Shown here piece after piece: positions 23,210 to 30,743 of a stretch of DNA of 64,000 nt. The DNA lies in contig JBHIYN010000009.1 of the NCBI GenBank assembly GCA_041984235.1, forward strand, positions 186,001 to 250,000, written 5' to 3'. Source of the stretch: JBHIYN01 sp041984235 (GTDB lineage: Bacteria; Pseudomonadota; Gammaproteobacteria; Ga0077536). Every line of letters starts with the position of its first letter. Within the stretch, counting starts at the first letter, position 1. A program made the translations under genes and the position numbers. The notes under the pieces are model-generated. The model worked only from the letters and a program-made list of their open reading frames with translations, had not been told where the DNA came from and did not search any database.

Positions 23210-23458
23210 GTGAGCAGGCGCGGCAGCGGGCCGGCGGAGATCGCCGGCGCCACGTTCCCCCCGGATCTCATCCGCCCCTGCATCCTGGCCGGCTCGCGCG
23301 AGGGCGACACGGTACTCGACCCGTTCCACGGCTCCGGTACGACCGGGAAGGTCGCGCTCGAGCACAGCCGGCGCTACATCGGTGTCGAGCTCAACCCCGA
23401 GTACATCGCCATGTCGGAGCGGCGGATGCGGAACCTGCAGCCGGTGCTGGCGCTGTGA
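23210..23458 (+). CDS. C-terminal half of an N4/N6-type DNA methyltransferase
   Basis: 82 residues from GTG 23210: ATFPPDLIRPCILAGSREGD, LDPFHGSGTTGKVALEHSRR, YIGVELNPEYIAMSERRM. This is the conserved C-terminal SAM-binding part (DPFxGSGTT and GxELNxEY) of class-beta enzymes. The catalytic DPPY motif and target-recognition domain that normally precede it are absent, since the DNA upstream encodes the GapR-like protein in another frame. It is either a truncated remnant or one subunit of a split enzyme. Confidence 0.75.
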   Translation: MSRRGSGPAEIAGATFPPDLIRPCILAGSREGDTVLDPFHGSGTTGKVALEHSRRYIGVELNPEYIAMSERRMRNLQPVLAL

Positions 23459-23727
23459 GCGGGGTCTACGACCTGAACGACCCGGCCGAGCGTGAGCGCC
23501 TGGCCGCGGAGCGTGTGTCGGTGCCCCGGACGCCGCGGGAACGCCGGTTGAAGGCGGCGCTGGCCCTGCCGAACAAGGAAGCCCGGCGCGCGTACCTGGG
23601 CCAGGTGCGCGCGGAACACGGCCCAGCGGCCGCCGACGACCTGCTCGAGGACCTGCGCGCGGAGGCGCAGCGCCGCGGGTCGGGTCATTCCGGCGCCGCC
23701 CCACAGAGAGGGTACGAGCATGAATGA
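23455..23727 (+). CDS. Hypothetical phage protein
   Basis: 90 residues from GTG 23455 (GTGA overlap). Starts SGVYDLNDPAERERLAAERV, then RTPRERRLKAALALPNKEAR and an RAEHGPAAADDLLEDLRAEA helix. Highly charged and helical. Fits the tight operon; no family recognised. Confidence 0.55.
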   Translation: MSGVYDLNDPAERERLAAERVSVPRTPRERRLKAALALPNKEARRAYLGQVRAEHGPAAADDLLEDLRAEAQRRGSGHSGAAPQRGYEHE

Positions 23728-23992
23728 GATCCCCCCGCTGGCGCGCCACGCCGCGCAGTTCGCGCGCTTCGCGCAAGTTCACGCCGGGACGCCGAAGTCG
23801 GCGCCGCCAAAGCCGCGGCAAAAGCACTCTGCCGCCACGCGGCGCTGGTGCGTGACGCTGTGGAACGAGGGCGAGCCGGCCACGATCATCGCCGAGATCA
23901 CGGGCGTGCCGGCGAACACGGTGCGGCATTTCGTGGAAGAGGCGCGTGCCAACGGGAACCGGGTCCGCGAGGACAAGCGGGGGCGGCGGTGA
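23720..23992 (+). CDS. Small helix-turn-helix phage protein
   Basis: 90 residues, overlapping both neighbours. A basic N-terminus is followed by RRWCVTLWNEGEPATIIAEI, TGVPANTVRHFVEEARANGN, a clear helix-turn-helix of the homeodomain-like kind. Probably DNA binding; the role is unknown. Confidence 0.6.
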   Translation: MNEIPPLARHAAQFARFAQVHAGTPKSAPPKPRQKHSAATRRWCVTLWNEGEPATIIAEITGVPANTVRHFVEEARANGNRVREDKRGRR

Positions 23993-24471
23993 ACGCAGTG
24001 CTACAGAAGGAGCGCCCGTACCGCAGTCGACCGCTGCTGGATGCGGTGCACAGCCTGCCCTGCACGATCACCCTGCCGGAGGGCTGTATCGGCCGGCCCG
24101 CGGTGCCGGCGCACAGCAACCAGCAGGTCCACGGCAAGGGCGGCAGCCTCAAGGCACACGACTGCTTCGTGGCCGCGGCGTGCACGGTCGCCGTCGGGAC
24201 CGCGGGCTGCCACTACGAGATTGACGACGGCCGCCGGCTCGAGCGGCACGAGCGGCAGCGGTACTGGCGCCGCGGCTTCGAGACCACGTTCGAATGGCTG
24301 TACGGCCTGGCCTACATCGACCTGCCGCGCCTCACGGTCGATCGGTGGAGCCAGCTGCACCCCGGCGCGTGCTGGCGGTTCCCCGAGGACAGCGTTATCG
24401 CGTTCCCGGCGAACGTCAGCGATCCGGTGTGGCTGATGCTGTGGCGCAACAAGGAGGCGAAGGTTCTATGA
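23989..24471 (+). CDS. DUF1364-like HNH-type phage nuclease
   Basis: 160 residues from GTG 23989 (GTGA overlap). SLPCTITLPEGCIGRP, then VPAHSNQQVHGKGGSLKAHD and AACTVAVGTAGCHYEIDDG, give the C..C...AH...GKG..K..D...C..CH..ID pattern of DUF1364 proteins, treated as HNH-like endonucleases of lambdoid Nin regions. The C-terminal half (FEWLYGLAYIDLPRLTVDRW) is extra. One cysteine of the second pair is spaced more widely than usual (AACTVAVGTAGCH). Confidence 0.7.
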   Translation: MNAVLQKERPYRSRPLLDAVHSLPCTITLPEGCIGRPAVPAHSNQQVHGKGGSLKAHDCFVAAACTVAVGTAGCHYEIDDGRRLERHERQRYWRRGFETTFEWLYGLAYIDLPRLTVDRWSQLHPGACWRFPEDSVIAFPANVSDPVWLMLWRNKEAKVL

Positions 24472-24680
24472 CGCTTATTCGGAAAAGCGACACCTGCATC
24501 CACTGCGGGATGGTGAAGATGGTTCGGAGCGCGCACGGCTACGGCGGGCAGCCGTGCGTCACCATCATTGAGGCGCCTGTGCTCGAGGTTCGGCGATATG
24601 ACCTCTGCTCCGTCGACGCCGTTTGGTGTCCGGCCTGCGGGACGCTGTTCCACAAGGACTCGACCTTCCTGACCGCGTAA
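24468..24680 (+). CDS. Zinc-ribbon small protein
   Basis: 70 residues from ATG 24468 (ATGA overlap). CIHCGMVKM near the N-terminus and CPACGTLFHKD near the C-terminus form a likely two-knuckle zinc ribbon. No named family. Confidence 0.6.
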   Translation: MTLIRKSDTCIHCGMVKMVRSAHGYGGQPCVTIIEAPVLEVRRYDLCSVDAVWCPACGTLFHKDSTFLTA

Positions 24681-24686
24681 TCCGCC

Positions 24687-25568
24687 ATGACCTACACCTT
24701 CGTGCACCTGGAGCTATCCCCCGGCGCCTACGACGAAATCGCATCGAAGCTCCGCGACGCGGGGTACGACCACGCCTTCCTTGAGGGCGGCGCCCTCGAC
24801 CTTCATGGGCTCGCCGCGGTGCGGGCCCAACCACCCACGACACAGGAGAGTCCTATGGACGAGCAATCCCCGAACCGCAACAACGGCGCCGAGTCGTTCC
24901 CTGAGATCCCGGACACCCGGACGCACCCCCACCTGCCGCTGTTCCAGTCCCACAAGCGGGTCCACGCGCTCAAGATCGAGCGCCATGCCCTGATCGAGAA
25001 CGCCGAGGGCGAAGTCGAGGGCGCCACGCTCTACTTCGAGCAGGTCCCCGGCGCCGTCATCCCGTTCCCGCCGATGACCGTCGACGCGGCCTGGTGCAAG
25101 CGGGTACCGGCCACGGTGAAAACCCCGGATGGCGGCTACTGGGTCCGCTACGACGACGGTTTCGAGTCGTGGAGCCCGGCCGAAGCCTTCGAAAGCGGCT
25201 ACCGCACGGTGGCCGAGGCGGAGCTCGCGGCCCAGGCCACCACCGCCGAGGCGGTGCAGGCGTCGACCCACGGGCTGCTGATCAGCCTCTTCATGTGGCA
25301 CTACGAGCTCCATCTCTGGACCGAGTACCACGAGAAGCACGGCGTCACGGTCCGGTTCCCGATGGGCCCGCTGGACCTGATGCTGTCGCACTGGAACGTG
25401 CCGGATCACGCGGAGTTCCGGGAGCCGCTGTTCGACCTGGCCACGGAGGTCATCCGCGAGCGCATCGAGGACGACAACATCATCGACGTCGCGGAGGAAT
25501 ACATCCGGCGGGCGGAGCGCCTCCGGGTCAGCCACGGCAACGCGCAGATAGACCAACCCCCTGCATGA
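24687..25568 (+). CDS. Conserved phage protein with a strong internal in-frame start
   Basis: 293 residues. The first 56 (MTYTFVHLELSPGAYDEIAS, AGYDHAFLEGGALDLHGLA) look like a complete small conserved phage protein. An in-frame ATG at 24855 (MDEQSPNRNNG) is preceded by AGGAGAG at ideal spacing, and from there the sequence resembles a second phage protein (FQSHKRVHALKIERHALIE, then a W-rich beta part and an acidic helical C-terminus). So either a fusion or two products, of 293 and 237 residues. Confidence 0.65.
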   Translation: MTYTFVHLELSPGAYDEIASKLRDAGYDHAFLEGGALDLHGLAAVRAQPPTTQESPMDEQSPNRNNGAESFPEIPDTRTHPHLPLFQSHKRVHALKIERHALIENAEGEVEGATLYFEQVPGAVIPFPPMTVDAAWCKRVPATVKTPDGGYWVRYDDGFESWSPAEAFESGYRTVAEAELAAQATTAEAVQASTHGLLISLFMWHYELHLWTEYHEKHGVTVRFPMGPLDLMLSHWNVPDHAEFREPLFDLATEVIRERIEDDNIIDVAEEYIRRAERLRVSHGNAQIDQPPA

Positions 25569-26182
25569 CCCGCCGCGTGCCCAGGGTCGAGACCGATCCG
25601 CTCCGCGAGATCGACGACCGGCTCGATCGCTGGGCACGCTGGCGGCGCCAGGCCGTGCGCCCGCCGACCGGCGGCTACAAGAGCTCGCTGGGGGCGATGG
25701 CGGGGGAGGGTTCCGCGATTGTCCGGGGGGATGAGAAAACCCGCTACGGGCTGGAGTCCGCGGCGCGGGTGCGGGAGTCGCTGAAACTCAGGCTGCGCGA
25801 GGCGAAAATGCGCCTGAAAGACGCGAGAAAGGACGGGCGAGAGGACGATTGCCGCTATTACACCGAGCTCGTCGACCGGTTCCAGCGGACGCTGTCGGCC
25901 CTGCCGTCGACCACCGGACAATTGCCGTTCGCGTCCATGATCCACGGGACCGGGTATGTGCGGGACCGGGACTTCCCCGAGGAAGAGGACACCGAGGCGT
26001 TCTTCAATTCGCTGCCGAAGCGGTTGCGCCGCGTGATGCACCGCAACTGGGTCAACACACGGAACCTGACCCAGGAAGAGAACGCGTTCGAGATGAACGT
26101 CGGCTACTCGACGTTCAAGGGCTGGGTGAAGGCTATCAAGCTGCAATTGGCGCGGTGGGAGCGCGGCCGGCAGCGGTCATGA
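25565..26182 (+). CDS. Putative Q-type late transcription regulator
   Basis: 205 residues, ATGA overlap. A helical middle (LKLRLREAKMRLKDARKD) precedes LPKRLRRVMHRNWVNTRNLT, QEENAFEMNVGYSTFKGWVK, a helix-turn-helix like that of phage antiterminator Q or DUF1133-type proteins. It is the last early gene and is followed at once by tandem terminators and the lysis/late block, exactly where Q is found. The assignment rests mostly on position. Confidence 0.55.
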   Translation: MTRRVPRVETDPLREIDDRLDRWARWRRQAVRPPTGGYKSSLGAMAGEGSAIVRGDEKTRYGLESAARVRESLKLRLREAKMRLKDARKDGREDDCRYYTELVDRFQRTLSALPSTTGQLPFASMIHGTGYVRDRDFPEEEDTEAFFNSLPKRLRRVMHRNWVNTRNLTQEENAFEMNVGYSTFKGWVKAIKLQLARWERGRQRS

Positions 26183-26262
26183 CGATACCGGACTTGCGCC
26201 GGACTTAGACTTTCACTACGATTTTTCCCGTACTCTTGGCCGGCGCTGTCGGTCAAGCCACG

Positions 26263-26290
26263 AAAGCCCCGCCCTGAGCGGGGCTTTTTC
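26263..26290 (+). terminator. Rho-independent terminator
   Basis: AAAGCCCCGC CCTGA GCGGGGCTTTTT: a 9-bp GC-rich stem with a 5-nt loop and T-run, between the putative Q gene and the late genes. Confidence 0.85.
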
Positions 26291-26311
26291 GTATATGCCT
26301 TCCCCCTTCTC

Positions 26312-26340
26312 AGGCCCGCGCAATGCGGGCCTTTTCTTTT
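26312..26340 (+). terminator. Second tandem terminator
   Basis: AGGCCCGCG CAA TGCGGGCCT then TTTCTTTT: a short-loop hairpin and T-rich tail 20 nt after the first terminator. Two terminators in a row just before the late genes fit a Q-controlled late promoter arrangement. Confidence 0.75.
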
Positions 26341-26358
26341 CCACCCAAGGAGATAGCC

Positions 26359-26694
26359 ATGAACTCTGGCCACAGCAACGGTTCCCTGCAGCACGCCGGG
26401 CAAACACTACGCGAGCGACCCGAAACCGTCGCCGGACACATGAACCAACGCGCCGCACGCATCGCCGACCAGCTCGGCCAGGTCGAGAGTCACCTCGAGG
26501 GACTGGCGGAAAACGCGCTGGGCGCAACCGCGGTCCCTTTCGATGGCGACACCAGCAACGCCGGTGATTCGAACGAGCCGCGCGTGCGGCGCCACGGTGG
26601 CGCGCTCGGTCAGCTCGACGATCAGCTCGACACCATCGAGAACGCGGCGGCGCGCCTGATGATGCTGGCCAACAGACTCGACCAGATCGCCTGA
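26359..26694 (+). CDS. Hypothetical helical phage protein, first late gene
   Basis: 111 residues from ATG 26359 (AAGGAG 6 nt upstream). Two helical stretches (MNQRAARIADQLGQVESHLE, LGQLDDQLDTIENAAARLMM) are joined by an acidic linker. Probably a coiled-coil oligomer. It lies just before the holin, with its own terminator after it; the role is unknown. Confidence 0.6.
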   Translation: MNSGHSNGSLQHAGQTLRERPETVAGHMNQRAARIADQLGQVESHLEGLAENALGATAVPFDGDTSNAGDSNEPRVRRHGGALGQLDDQLDTIENAAARLMMLANRLDQIA

Positions 26695-26737
26695 GCCTCC
26701 GTGGGTGGAGCAGACGGGGAAACCCGTCGCCAGCGTG

Positions 26738-26766
26738 CCGGGCCGCCCTCGGGTGGCCCGGTTTTT
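26738..26766 (+). terminator. Hairpin terminator before the holin
   Basis: CCGGGCC ... GGCCCGG stem followed by TTTTT, lying between the helical protein gene and the holin start. Likely a partial terminator that sets the level of lysis gene transcription. Confidence 0.7.
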
Positions 26767-26787
26767 CCCCGTAACGAGGACTGACCC

Positions 26788-27096
26788 ATGATCGACAAGC
26801 TCCGCATGTACCCCTGGCTGGCGCTGACCGTGGTGCTGGTGGCGGTGGTCTACTTCATCGCACCGCAGCAACTGGAAGTGGCGGCGTGGAAGGCGCTGCT
26901 GATCTCGGGCGCCGCCTACCTCGGGTACTGGGTCGACCGCAACGTGTTTCCGTACGGCCGGCCGCACGAGTTGCTGGAGCGTGCGGAAGCCGAGCCTGGT
27001 GAGGCATACGCGCTCTACCGCGCCGCGGGGGTCGCCATGATCCGCCGCGCCATCATCATCGGGGCGACGGTCATCGCCGCGGCGCTGGCGGTGTAG
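26788..27096 (+). CDS. Holin
   Basis: 102 residues with three hydrophobic segments: WLALTVVLVAVVYFIA (about 10-25), ALLISGAAYLGYWVDR (about 35-50) and RRAIIIGATVIAAALAV at the C-terminus. YWVDRNVFPYGRP between the second and third is the conserved motif of a phage holin family. It forms the timed lesion in the inner membrane that releases the lytic enzyme. First gene of the lysis cassette. Confidence 0.8.
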   Translation: MIDKLRMYPWLALTVVLVAVVYFIAPQQLEVAAWKALLISGAAYLGYWVDRNVFPYGRPHELLERAEAEPGEAYALYRAAGVAMIRRAIIIGATVIAAALAV

Positions 27097-27106
27097 GCGA
27101 GCAGCC

Positions 27107-27712
27107 GTGATCAGATCCGTACTGATCTGCGCGGTTCTGATCGCCGGCTGCCATCCGGTGTACGCCGAGCCGCCGCGCGCCGCGCTCGCCTACCAGCGTG
27201 ACCTGACGCGGGAGGCCCGGGCGGTGTGGGGGCTCGACGCGCCGGTGCCGGTGTTCGCGGCGCAGATCCACCAGGAGAGCGCCTGGCGCGCCGACGCGCG
27301 CTCCCCGGTCGGCGCGCAGGGCCTCGCGCAGTTCATGCCGGCGACGGCCCGCTGGATGGGCGAGCTCTACCCGAACGACCTGGCCGACGTGCAGCCGTAC
27401 TCCCCGCGGTGGGCGCTGCGCGCGATGGTCCGCTACGACCGTTGGCTGTACGTCCGAACGAAAGGGCACACGGCCTGCGATCGCTTCTGGCTGACGTTGC
27501 GCAAATACAACGGCGGGGGCGGGCACATTCGAGCCGAATCCAGGCTGGCCAGCGATCCGCTTGACCATCGCTGCGTCGACGCGCAGTGCGGCCGGGCCCG
27601 GCGCGCGGCGGTGCACTGCCGGGAGAATCTCAGCTACCCGGACCGGATCTTGAACCAGCATCAGCCGACGTACGTGTCATGGGGCGCAGGGGTTTCGTGC
27701 TATGTCGATTGA
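27107..27712 (+). CDS. SLT-type lytic transglycosylase, predicted lipoprotein
   Basis: 201 residues from GTG 27107. The N-terminus MIRSVLICAVLIAGC has a lipobox (LIAGC), so it is probably a lipoprotein; alternatively it is cleaved by signal peptidase I after VYA. The catalytic domain begins VFAAQIHQESAWRADARSP with the catalytic Glu in HQES, then VGAQGLAQFMPATARWMGEL, the SLT/goose-lysozyme motif. It cleaves peptidoglycan with anhydro-muramic acid formation. It follows the holin, so it is the prime endolysin candidate, exported by the Sec pathway. Confidence 0.85.
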   Translation: MIRSVLICAVLIAGCHPVYAEPPRAALAYQRDLTREARAVWGLDAPVPVFAAQIHQESAWRADARSPVGAQGLAQFMPATARWMGELYPNDLADVQPYSPRWALRAMVRYDRWLYVRTKGHTACDRFWLTLRKYNGGGGHIRAESRLASDPLDHRCVDAQCGRARRAAVHCRENLSYPDRILNQHQPTYVSWGAGVSCYVD

Positions 27713-28016
27713 GCTCGATATCGAGTGGGGGAAGGTCGCCGGGTGGGTGGCTGGATCCCTGGCCGCCTTGGCAGCGTGGGCCGGAAAGCGTCAGGTAGCG
27801 CGCATCGACCGCCACGACGAGCGCCTCGATGCCATCGAGAAGGACGTCGTCAAGAAGGACGACCTGACACAGATGGAGACCCGGATCACTGCGCACATCA
27901 CTCAAACGGGGTCGCATTTGACCGAGCGGATCGGTGACGCCAAATCGACCGCGGACGCCGCGCATCGGCGCCTCGACAGCGTCATGCAGTCGGGAGGCAG
28001 CGGGAACTCGTCGTGA
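27702..28016 (+). CDS. Membrane-anchored coiled-coil phage protein
   Basis: 104 residues. One membrane helix (VAGWVAGSLAALAAWAG) is followed by a long polar helix (QVARIDRHDERLDAIEKDVV, then LTQMETRITAHITQTGSHLT). The layout resembles small lysis-cassette proteins (DUF2746-like or second holin/antiholin). It overlaps both neighbours (11 nt and 4 nt). Confidence 0.6.
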   Translation: MSIELDIEWGKVAGWVAGSLAALAAWAGKRQVARIDRHDERLDAIEKDVVKKDDLTQMETRITAHITQTGSHLTERIGDAKSTADAAHRRLDSVMQSGGSGNSS

Positions 28017-28438
28017 CCGCGATACTACACGCCATCGGCCTTCGCGGCGCACTTGCCATCGTCGCGCTCCTCGCTGCCTGGTGGTGGTGGGACGAAGCCG
28101 GCGACGCCAAGGCGCTCAACGAGCAACTCGCCGCGCGCGTCGGCGGGCTGCAGGACGAGGTCCGGCAGGGCCAGCAGGCGGTCACCGAGTGTGCCCGAAC
28201 GAACGAGACGAACATGCAGGCGCTCCGGCAGTGCAACACGCTCACCGGCGACCTGGCGCGCCGCACGCGCGAGCTCGACGACGCACTGGCGGCCGCTCGG
28301 GACGCCGTCACCGTGCGCCGGAGGGAGCGCAGCGCCGAGGATGCCGAGTTGCGCCGGCGGGAGGCGCCGCTCACCGTCGACCAGGCGAACGCGCTGTGGC
28401 GCGCGCGCGGGGAGGGCTGGCTGTGGCAAGGCGAGTGA
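28013..28438 (+). CDS. Rz-like inner-membrane spanin
   Basis: 141 residues from GTG 28013. One N-terminal membrane anchor (ALAIVALLAAWWWWDE) precedes a long periplasmic coiled coil (NEQLAARVGGLQDEVRQGQQ, LARRTRELDDALAAARDAV), the form of i-spanins that fuse inner and outer membranes at lysis. Its end overlaps the start of the lipoprotein partner. Confidence 0.75.
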   Translation: MTAILHAIGLRGALAIVALLAAWWWWDEAGDAKALNEQLAARVGGLQDEVRQGQQAVTECARTNETNMQALRQCNTLTGDLARRTRELDDALAAARDAVTVRRRERSAEDAELRRREAPLTVDQANALWRARGEGWLWQGE

Positions 28439-28725
28439 TGCTGCTGGCTCTGGTCGCGCTCGCCGGCTGCGGCCCGACGAAGCCCGACCCCATCGCGCCG
28501 ACCGTGGTCACGCGCGCCGAGACCATCGACGTTCCCGTCGCCACGCCGCGCACGGTCCCGGCCGAGCTCCTCGAGCCCATCGGCGCCGTGCGCCCGGAGT
28601 GGCGCGCCCAGGGCGACTACTGCCTGACCTACGACGCTTTCCTCGAGCTGCTCGACGCCGTCGGCCTTCTCGAGGACTACCACACGACCTGCCTCGGTTT
28701 CGCGGGAGGCGAGGATGCTGATTGA
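28423..28725 (+). CDS. Rz1-like outer-membrane lipoprotein spanin
   Basis: 100 residues from GTG 28423 (MARRVMLLALVALAGC). The basic N-terminus, hydrophobic stretch and LAGC lipobox mark a lipoprotein. A Pro-rich segment after it (GPTKPDPIAP) is typical of o-spanins. It overlaps the Rz-like gene by 16 nt in another frame. The C-terminal 40 residues (DYCLTYDAFLELLDAVGLLE) are longer than in lambda Rz1. Confidence 0.75.
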   Translation: MARRVMLLALVALAGCGPTKPDPIAPTVVTRAETIDVPVATPRTVPAELLEPIGAVRPEWRAQGDYCLTYDAFLELLDAVGLLEDYHTTCLGFAGGEDAD

Positions 28726-28743
28726 TGGCGGAGTGTCGCAGCG

Positions 28744-29013
28744 ATGAGTCAGCACGAGTTGCCTGGCGTAACCCCCGAGCAGCTGGGCGCCACGCTCGGC
28801 ATCGACCCCGCCGGGATCATCTGTGGCGGCGGGCGGATCGTGCAGTTCCGCCGCGGGTGGGCCCTGGCCATTTTCAGCACCGGCAAGAAGGCCCACTACT
28901 TCGAGCGCACCGAGCTCGAATCGGTCGCGGAGGCGCGCTGCGGCATGGTCGCGCCCGTCCGCACCCTGTACGGCGAGGGCAACTGGCCGCGCTGTGCCCG
29001 CTGTAACCGCTGA
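28744..29013 (+). CDS. Hypothetical phage protein
   Basis: 89 residues. N-terminal PGVTPEQLGATLGIDPAGII, then a beta-rich RIVQFRRGWALAIF and a C-terminal CARC pair. No family recognised; lies in the lysis/late region. Confidence 0.55.
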   Translation: MSQHELPGVTPEQLGATLGIDPAGIICGGGRIVQFRRGWALAIFSTGKKAHYFERTELESVAEARCGMVAPVRTLYGEGNWPRCARCNR

Positions 29014-29045
29014 TCCCGTACCCCGCTGAACGCATGGAGTAGGCC

Positions 29046-29558
29046 ATGATCGACGTCCGCCAGATCCTCGAATCCATCATCACGCCGACCCTGCTGGGGA
29101 TCGGCCTCGACTCACCGGCCGCGCGCCGCCTGCTCCTGGGCACCGCTGCGCACGAGTCCGAGGGCTTCCGCTGGCTGCACGCGCCGCGCGGTGAAGGCCT
29201 GTCGTGGTTCGGGATCACGGCCGCCGCGCACGAGGCGTTCTGGGAAGAGACCTACGCGGATCTGCTGCGCCTGCGGCCCGAAACGGCGGGCTGGCTGATG
29301 GCGATGGTGCCGCGGCGCTGGACGGTTCCGCCGGCGGACTACCTGGTGGTCAATCCGGCCTACGCGGCGGCGATCTGCCGGCTGCTGTACTGGCGCGTCG
29401 AGGCGCCGCTGCCGTCGCTGGACGACATGCACGGCCTGGCCGGGTACTGGCATGAGCACTACGCCGACCGCGACGACAGCCGCAACACCCCCGAGGCGTG
29501 GCTGCAGGCCTACGCGGACTACTGCCGCGTCGCCGTTCGAAGAGGCTGGCTGTCGTAG
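29046..29558 (+). CDS. Lysozyme-like phage protein (putative second lytic enzyme)
   Basis: 170 residues. LLLGTAAHESEGFRWLHAP has an HES-E-GF core that resembles the catalytic glutamate of lysozyme-fold enzymes. It is followed by LSWFGITAAAHEAFWEETYA and LDDMHGLAGYWHEHYADRDD. Similar proteins occur among late genes of podoviruses and are thought to be virion-borne or soluble peptidoglycan hydrolases. Function inferred by pattern only. Confidence 0.55.
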   Translation: MIDVRQILESIITPTLLGIGLDSPAARRLLLGTAAHESEGFRWLHAPRGEGLSWFGITAAAHEAFWEETYADLLRLRPETAGWLMAMVPRRWTVPPADYLVVNPAYAAAICRLLYWRVEAPLPSLDDMHGLAGYWHEHYADRDDSRNTPEAWLQAYADYCRVAVRRGWLS

Positions 29559-29851
29559 TGGAGACCATCGCCCGCCTGATCATCGCCTGCGCGGTGGCCG
29601 CGCTGCTGATCGGCACGCTCGTCACCGCCGAGGGCGCGCAGTTCGAGCCGAACTGCTAGGCCTGGGCGACGTTCGTCGACGGCGCCAACCGGCTGCCGGA
29701 GTCCGAGCGCGAGGCGCACTGGGCGCGGTGGCGCGAGCTCGCGACGGCCCAGCGGCGACAGGACGCGCTCAAGGCGATTGAGGCAGCGCACAACTACGTC
29801 CAACAGGGCGGCACCACGGCGGACGCCTGGGCCAGCTGCCCGTCCTACTGA
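29558..29851 (+). pseudogene. Small phage gene interrupted by an in-frame amber codon
   Basis: GTG 29558 overlaps the upstream stop and starts METIARLIIACAVAALLIGT, a membrane anchor or signal peptide. After GAQFEPNC an in-frame TAG stands at 29657-29659. The same frame then continues with AWATFVDGANRLPESEREAH and WARWRELATAQRRQDALKAI to TGA 29849-29851. The second part has normal coding character and no start of its own, so this looks like one 97-codon gene with TGG mutated to TAG. Other genes here end in TAG (18570, 20705, 51597), so TAG is a stop in this phage. Confidence 0.7.
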
Positions 29852-29866
29852 CGCGAGGCAATCCCG

Positions 29867-30277
29867 ATGGCGAGCACGGTCCCGGACCTTATCAGGCACA
29901 TGGCGCAGAAACTCGTGTCGTGGGCGTACGACCCGGATGCGACGCACAAGATCGTGCCGATCCACGCCACGAACAACGCGCTGCACGTCGTCGATGGCGC
30001 GCTCGGGATCGGCAGCGGCGCCGCCTACGAGCAGGTTGCGGATGTGAGCTCGGCCGCCGCGCTGGCCGCGGTTCCGGCCTGGGCCAACCGGGCATGGTTC
30101 CAGCCCGAGACGCAGCCGGTCCGGGTGCGCTTCGACGGCACCGATCCGACGGCGTCCGTCGGGCTGGTGATCGCCGCCGGCGCCACGCTCGAGGTATCCG
30201 GGCGCGCGCTCATCCAGGCCGCGAAGTTCATCGAGACGGCCTCGGCCGCGAAACTGAACGTGCAGTATTTCGAGTAA
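29867..30277 (+). CDS. Putative virion protein
   Basis: 136 residues. An N-terminal helix (TVPDLIRHMAQKLVSWAYDP) is followed by beta-rich sequence (VRVRFDGTDPTASVGLVIAA, ATLEVSGRALIQAAKFIETA). The composition fits a small receptor-binding or decoration protein. It opens the run of fiber-like genes before terminase. Confidence 0.5.
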   Translation: MASTVPDLIRHMAQKLVSWAYDPDATHKIVPIHATNNALHVVDGALGIGSGAAYEQVADVSSAAALAAVPAWANRAWFQPETQPVRVRFDGTDPTASVGLVIAAGATLEVSGRALIQAAKFIETASAAKLNVQYFE

Positions 30278-30280
30278 GGG

Positions 30281-30739
30281 ATGTTGAACACTACCTATCT
30301 CGACGCGAATCGCCCGGATTGGCAGATCGAGGACATCAACACGCTGGTGGCGTGGACCCACGAGGACGGCCCGGCCGAGTATCGCGCGCTGACCGATGGC
30401 GAGTTCCGCACGGTCATCATGGCGCACGACGTGCGCGCGCTGGCGAGCGTGGCCTGGGACAACGCCACGGTCGTCACCGGCACCTACAAGAAGCGCGCCA
30501 TCGCGCGGGAGGTCATCAGCGTGGCCGACCGCGGTGCTGGTTACGACATGACGAAAGCCAGCAATCGCGCGCTGCTCCCGCTGGTCGTCGCGGCCGGGGT
30601 TATGCCTGCCGAAGCTCAGGCGGACATGCTCGCCTTGGCGCTGCTTCCGACGCGATCCAACTGGCTGCAGGCGGGCGGCTCCAACGACACCGTGGACGAC
30701 GCGAGCCGCACCACCATCCTGTCTGAGCTGAGGGCCTAG
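30281..30739 (+). CDS. Hypothetical phage protein
   Basis: 152 residues, helical (DGEFRTVIMAHDVRALASVA, DMTKASNRALLPLVVAAGVM). No recognisable motif. Same orientation and spacing as the other putative virion genes. Confidence 0.5.
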   Translation: MLNTTYLDANRPDWQIEDINTLVAWTHEDGPAEYRALTDGEFRTVIMAHDVRALASVAWDNATVVTGTYKKRAIAREVISVADRGAGYDMTKASNRALLPLVVAAGVMPAEAQADMLALALLPTRSNWLQAGGSNDTVDDASRTTILSELRA

Positions 30740-30743
30740 CGCG

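Noticed and set aside
29657..29659. Reassigned TAG codon in this phage
   Set aside because: TAG terminates other plausible genes (ends at 18570, 20705 and 51597) and no suppressor tRNA gene is visible in the window.
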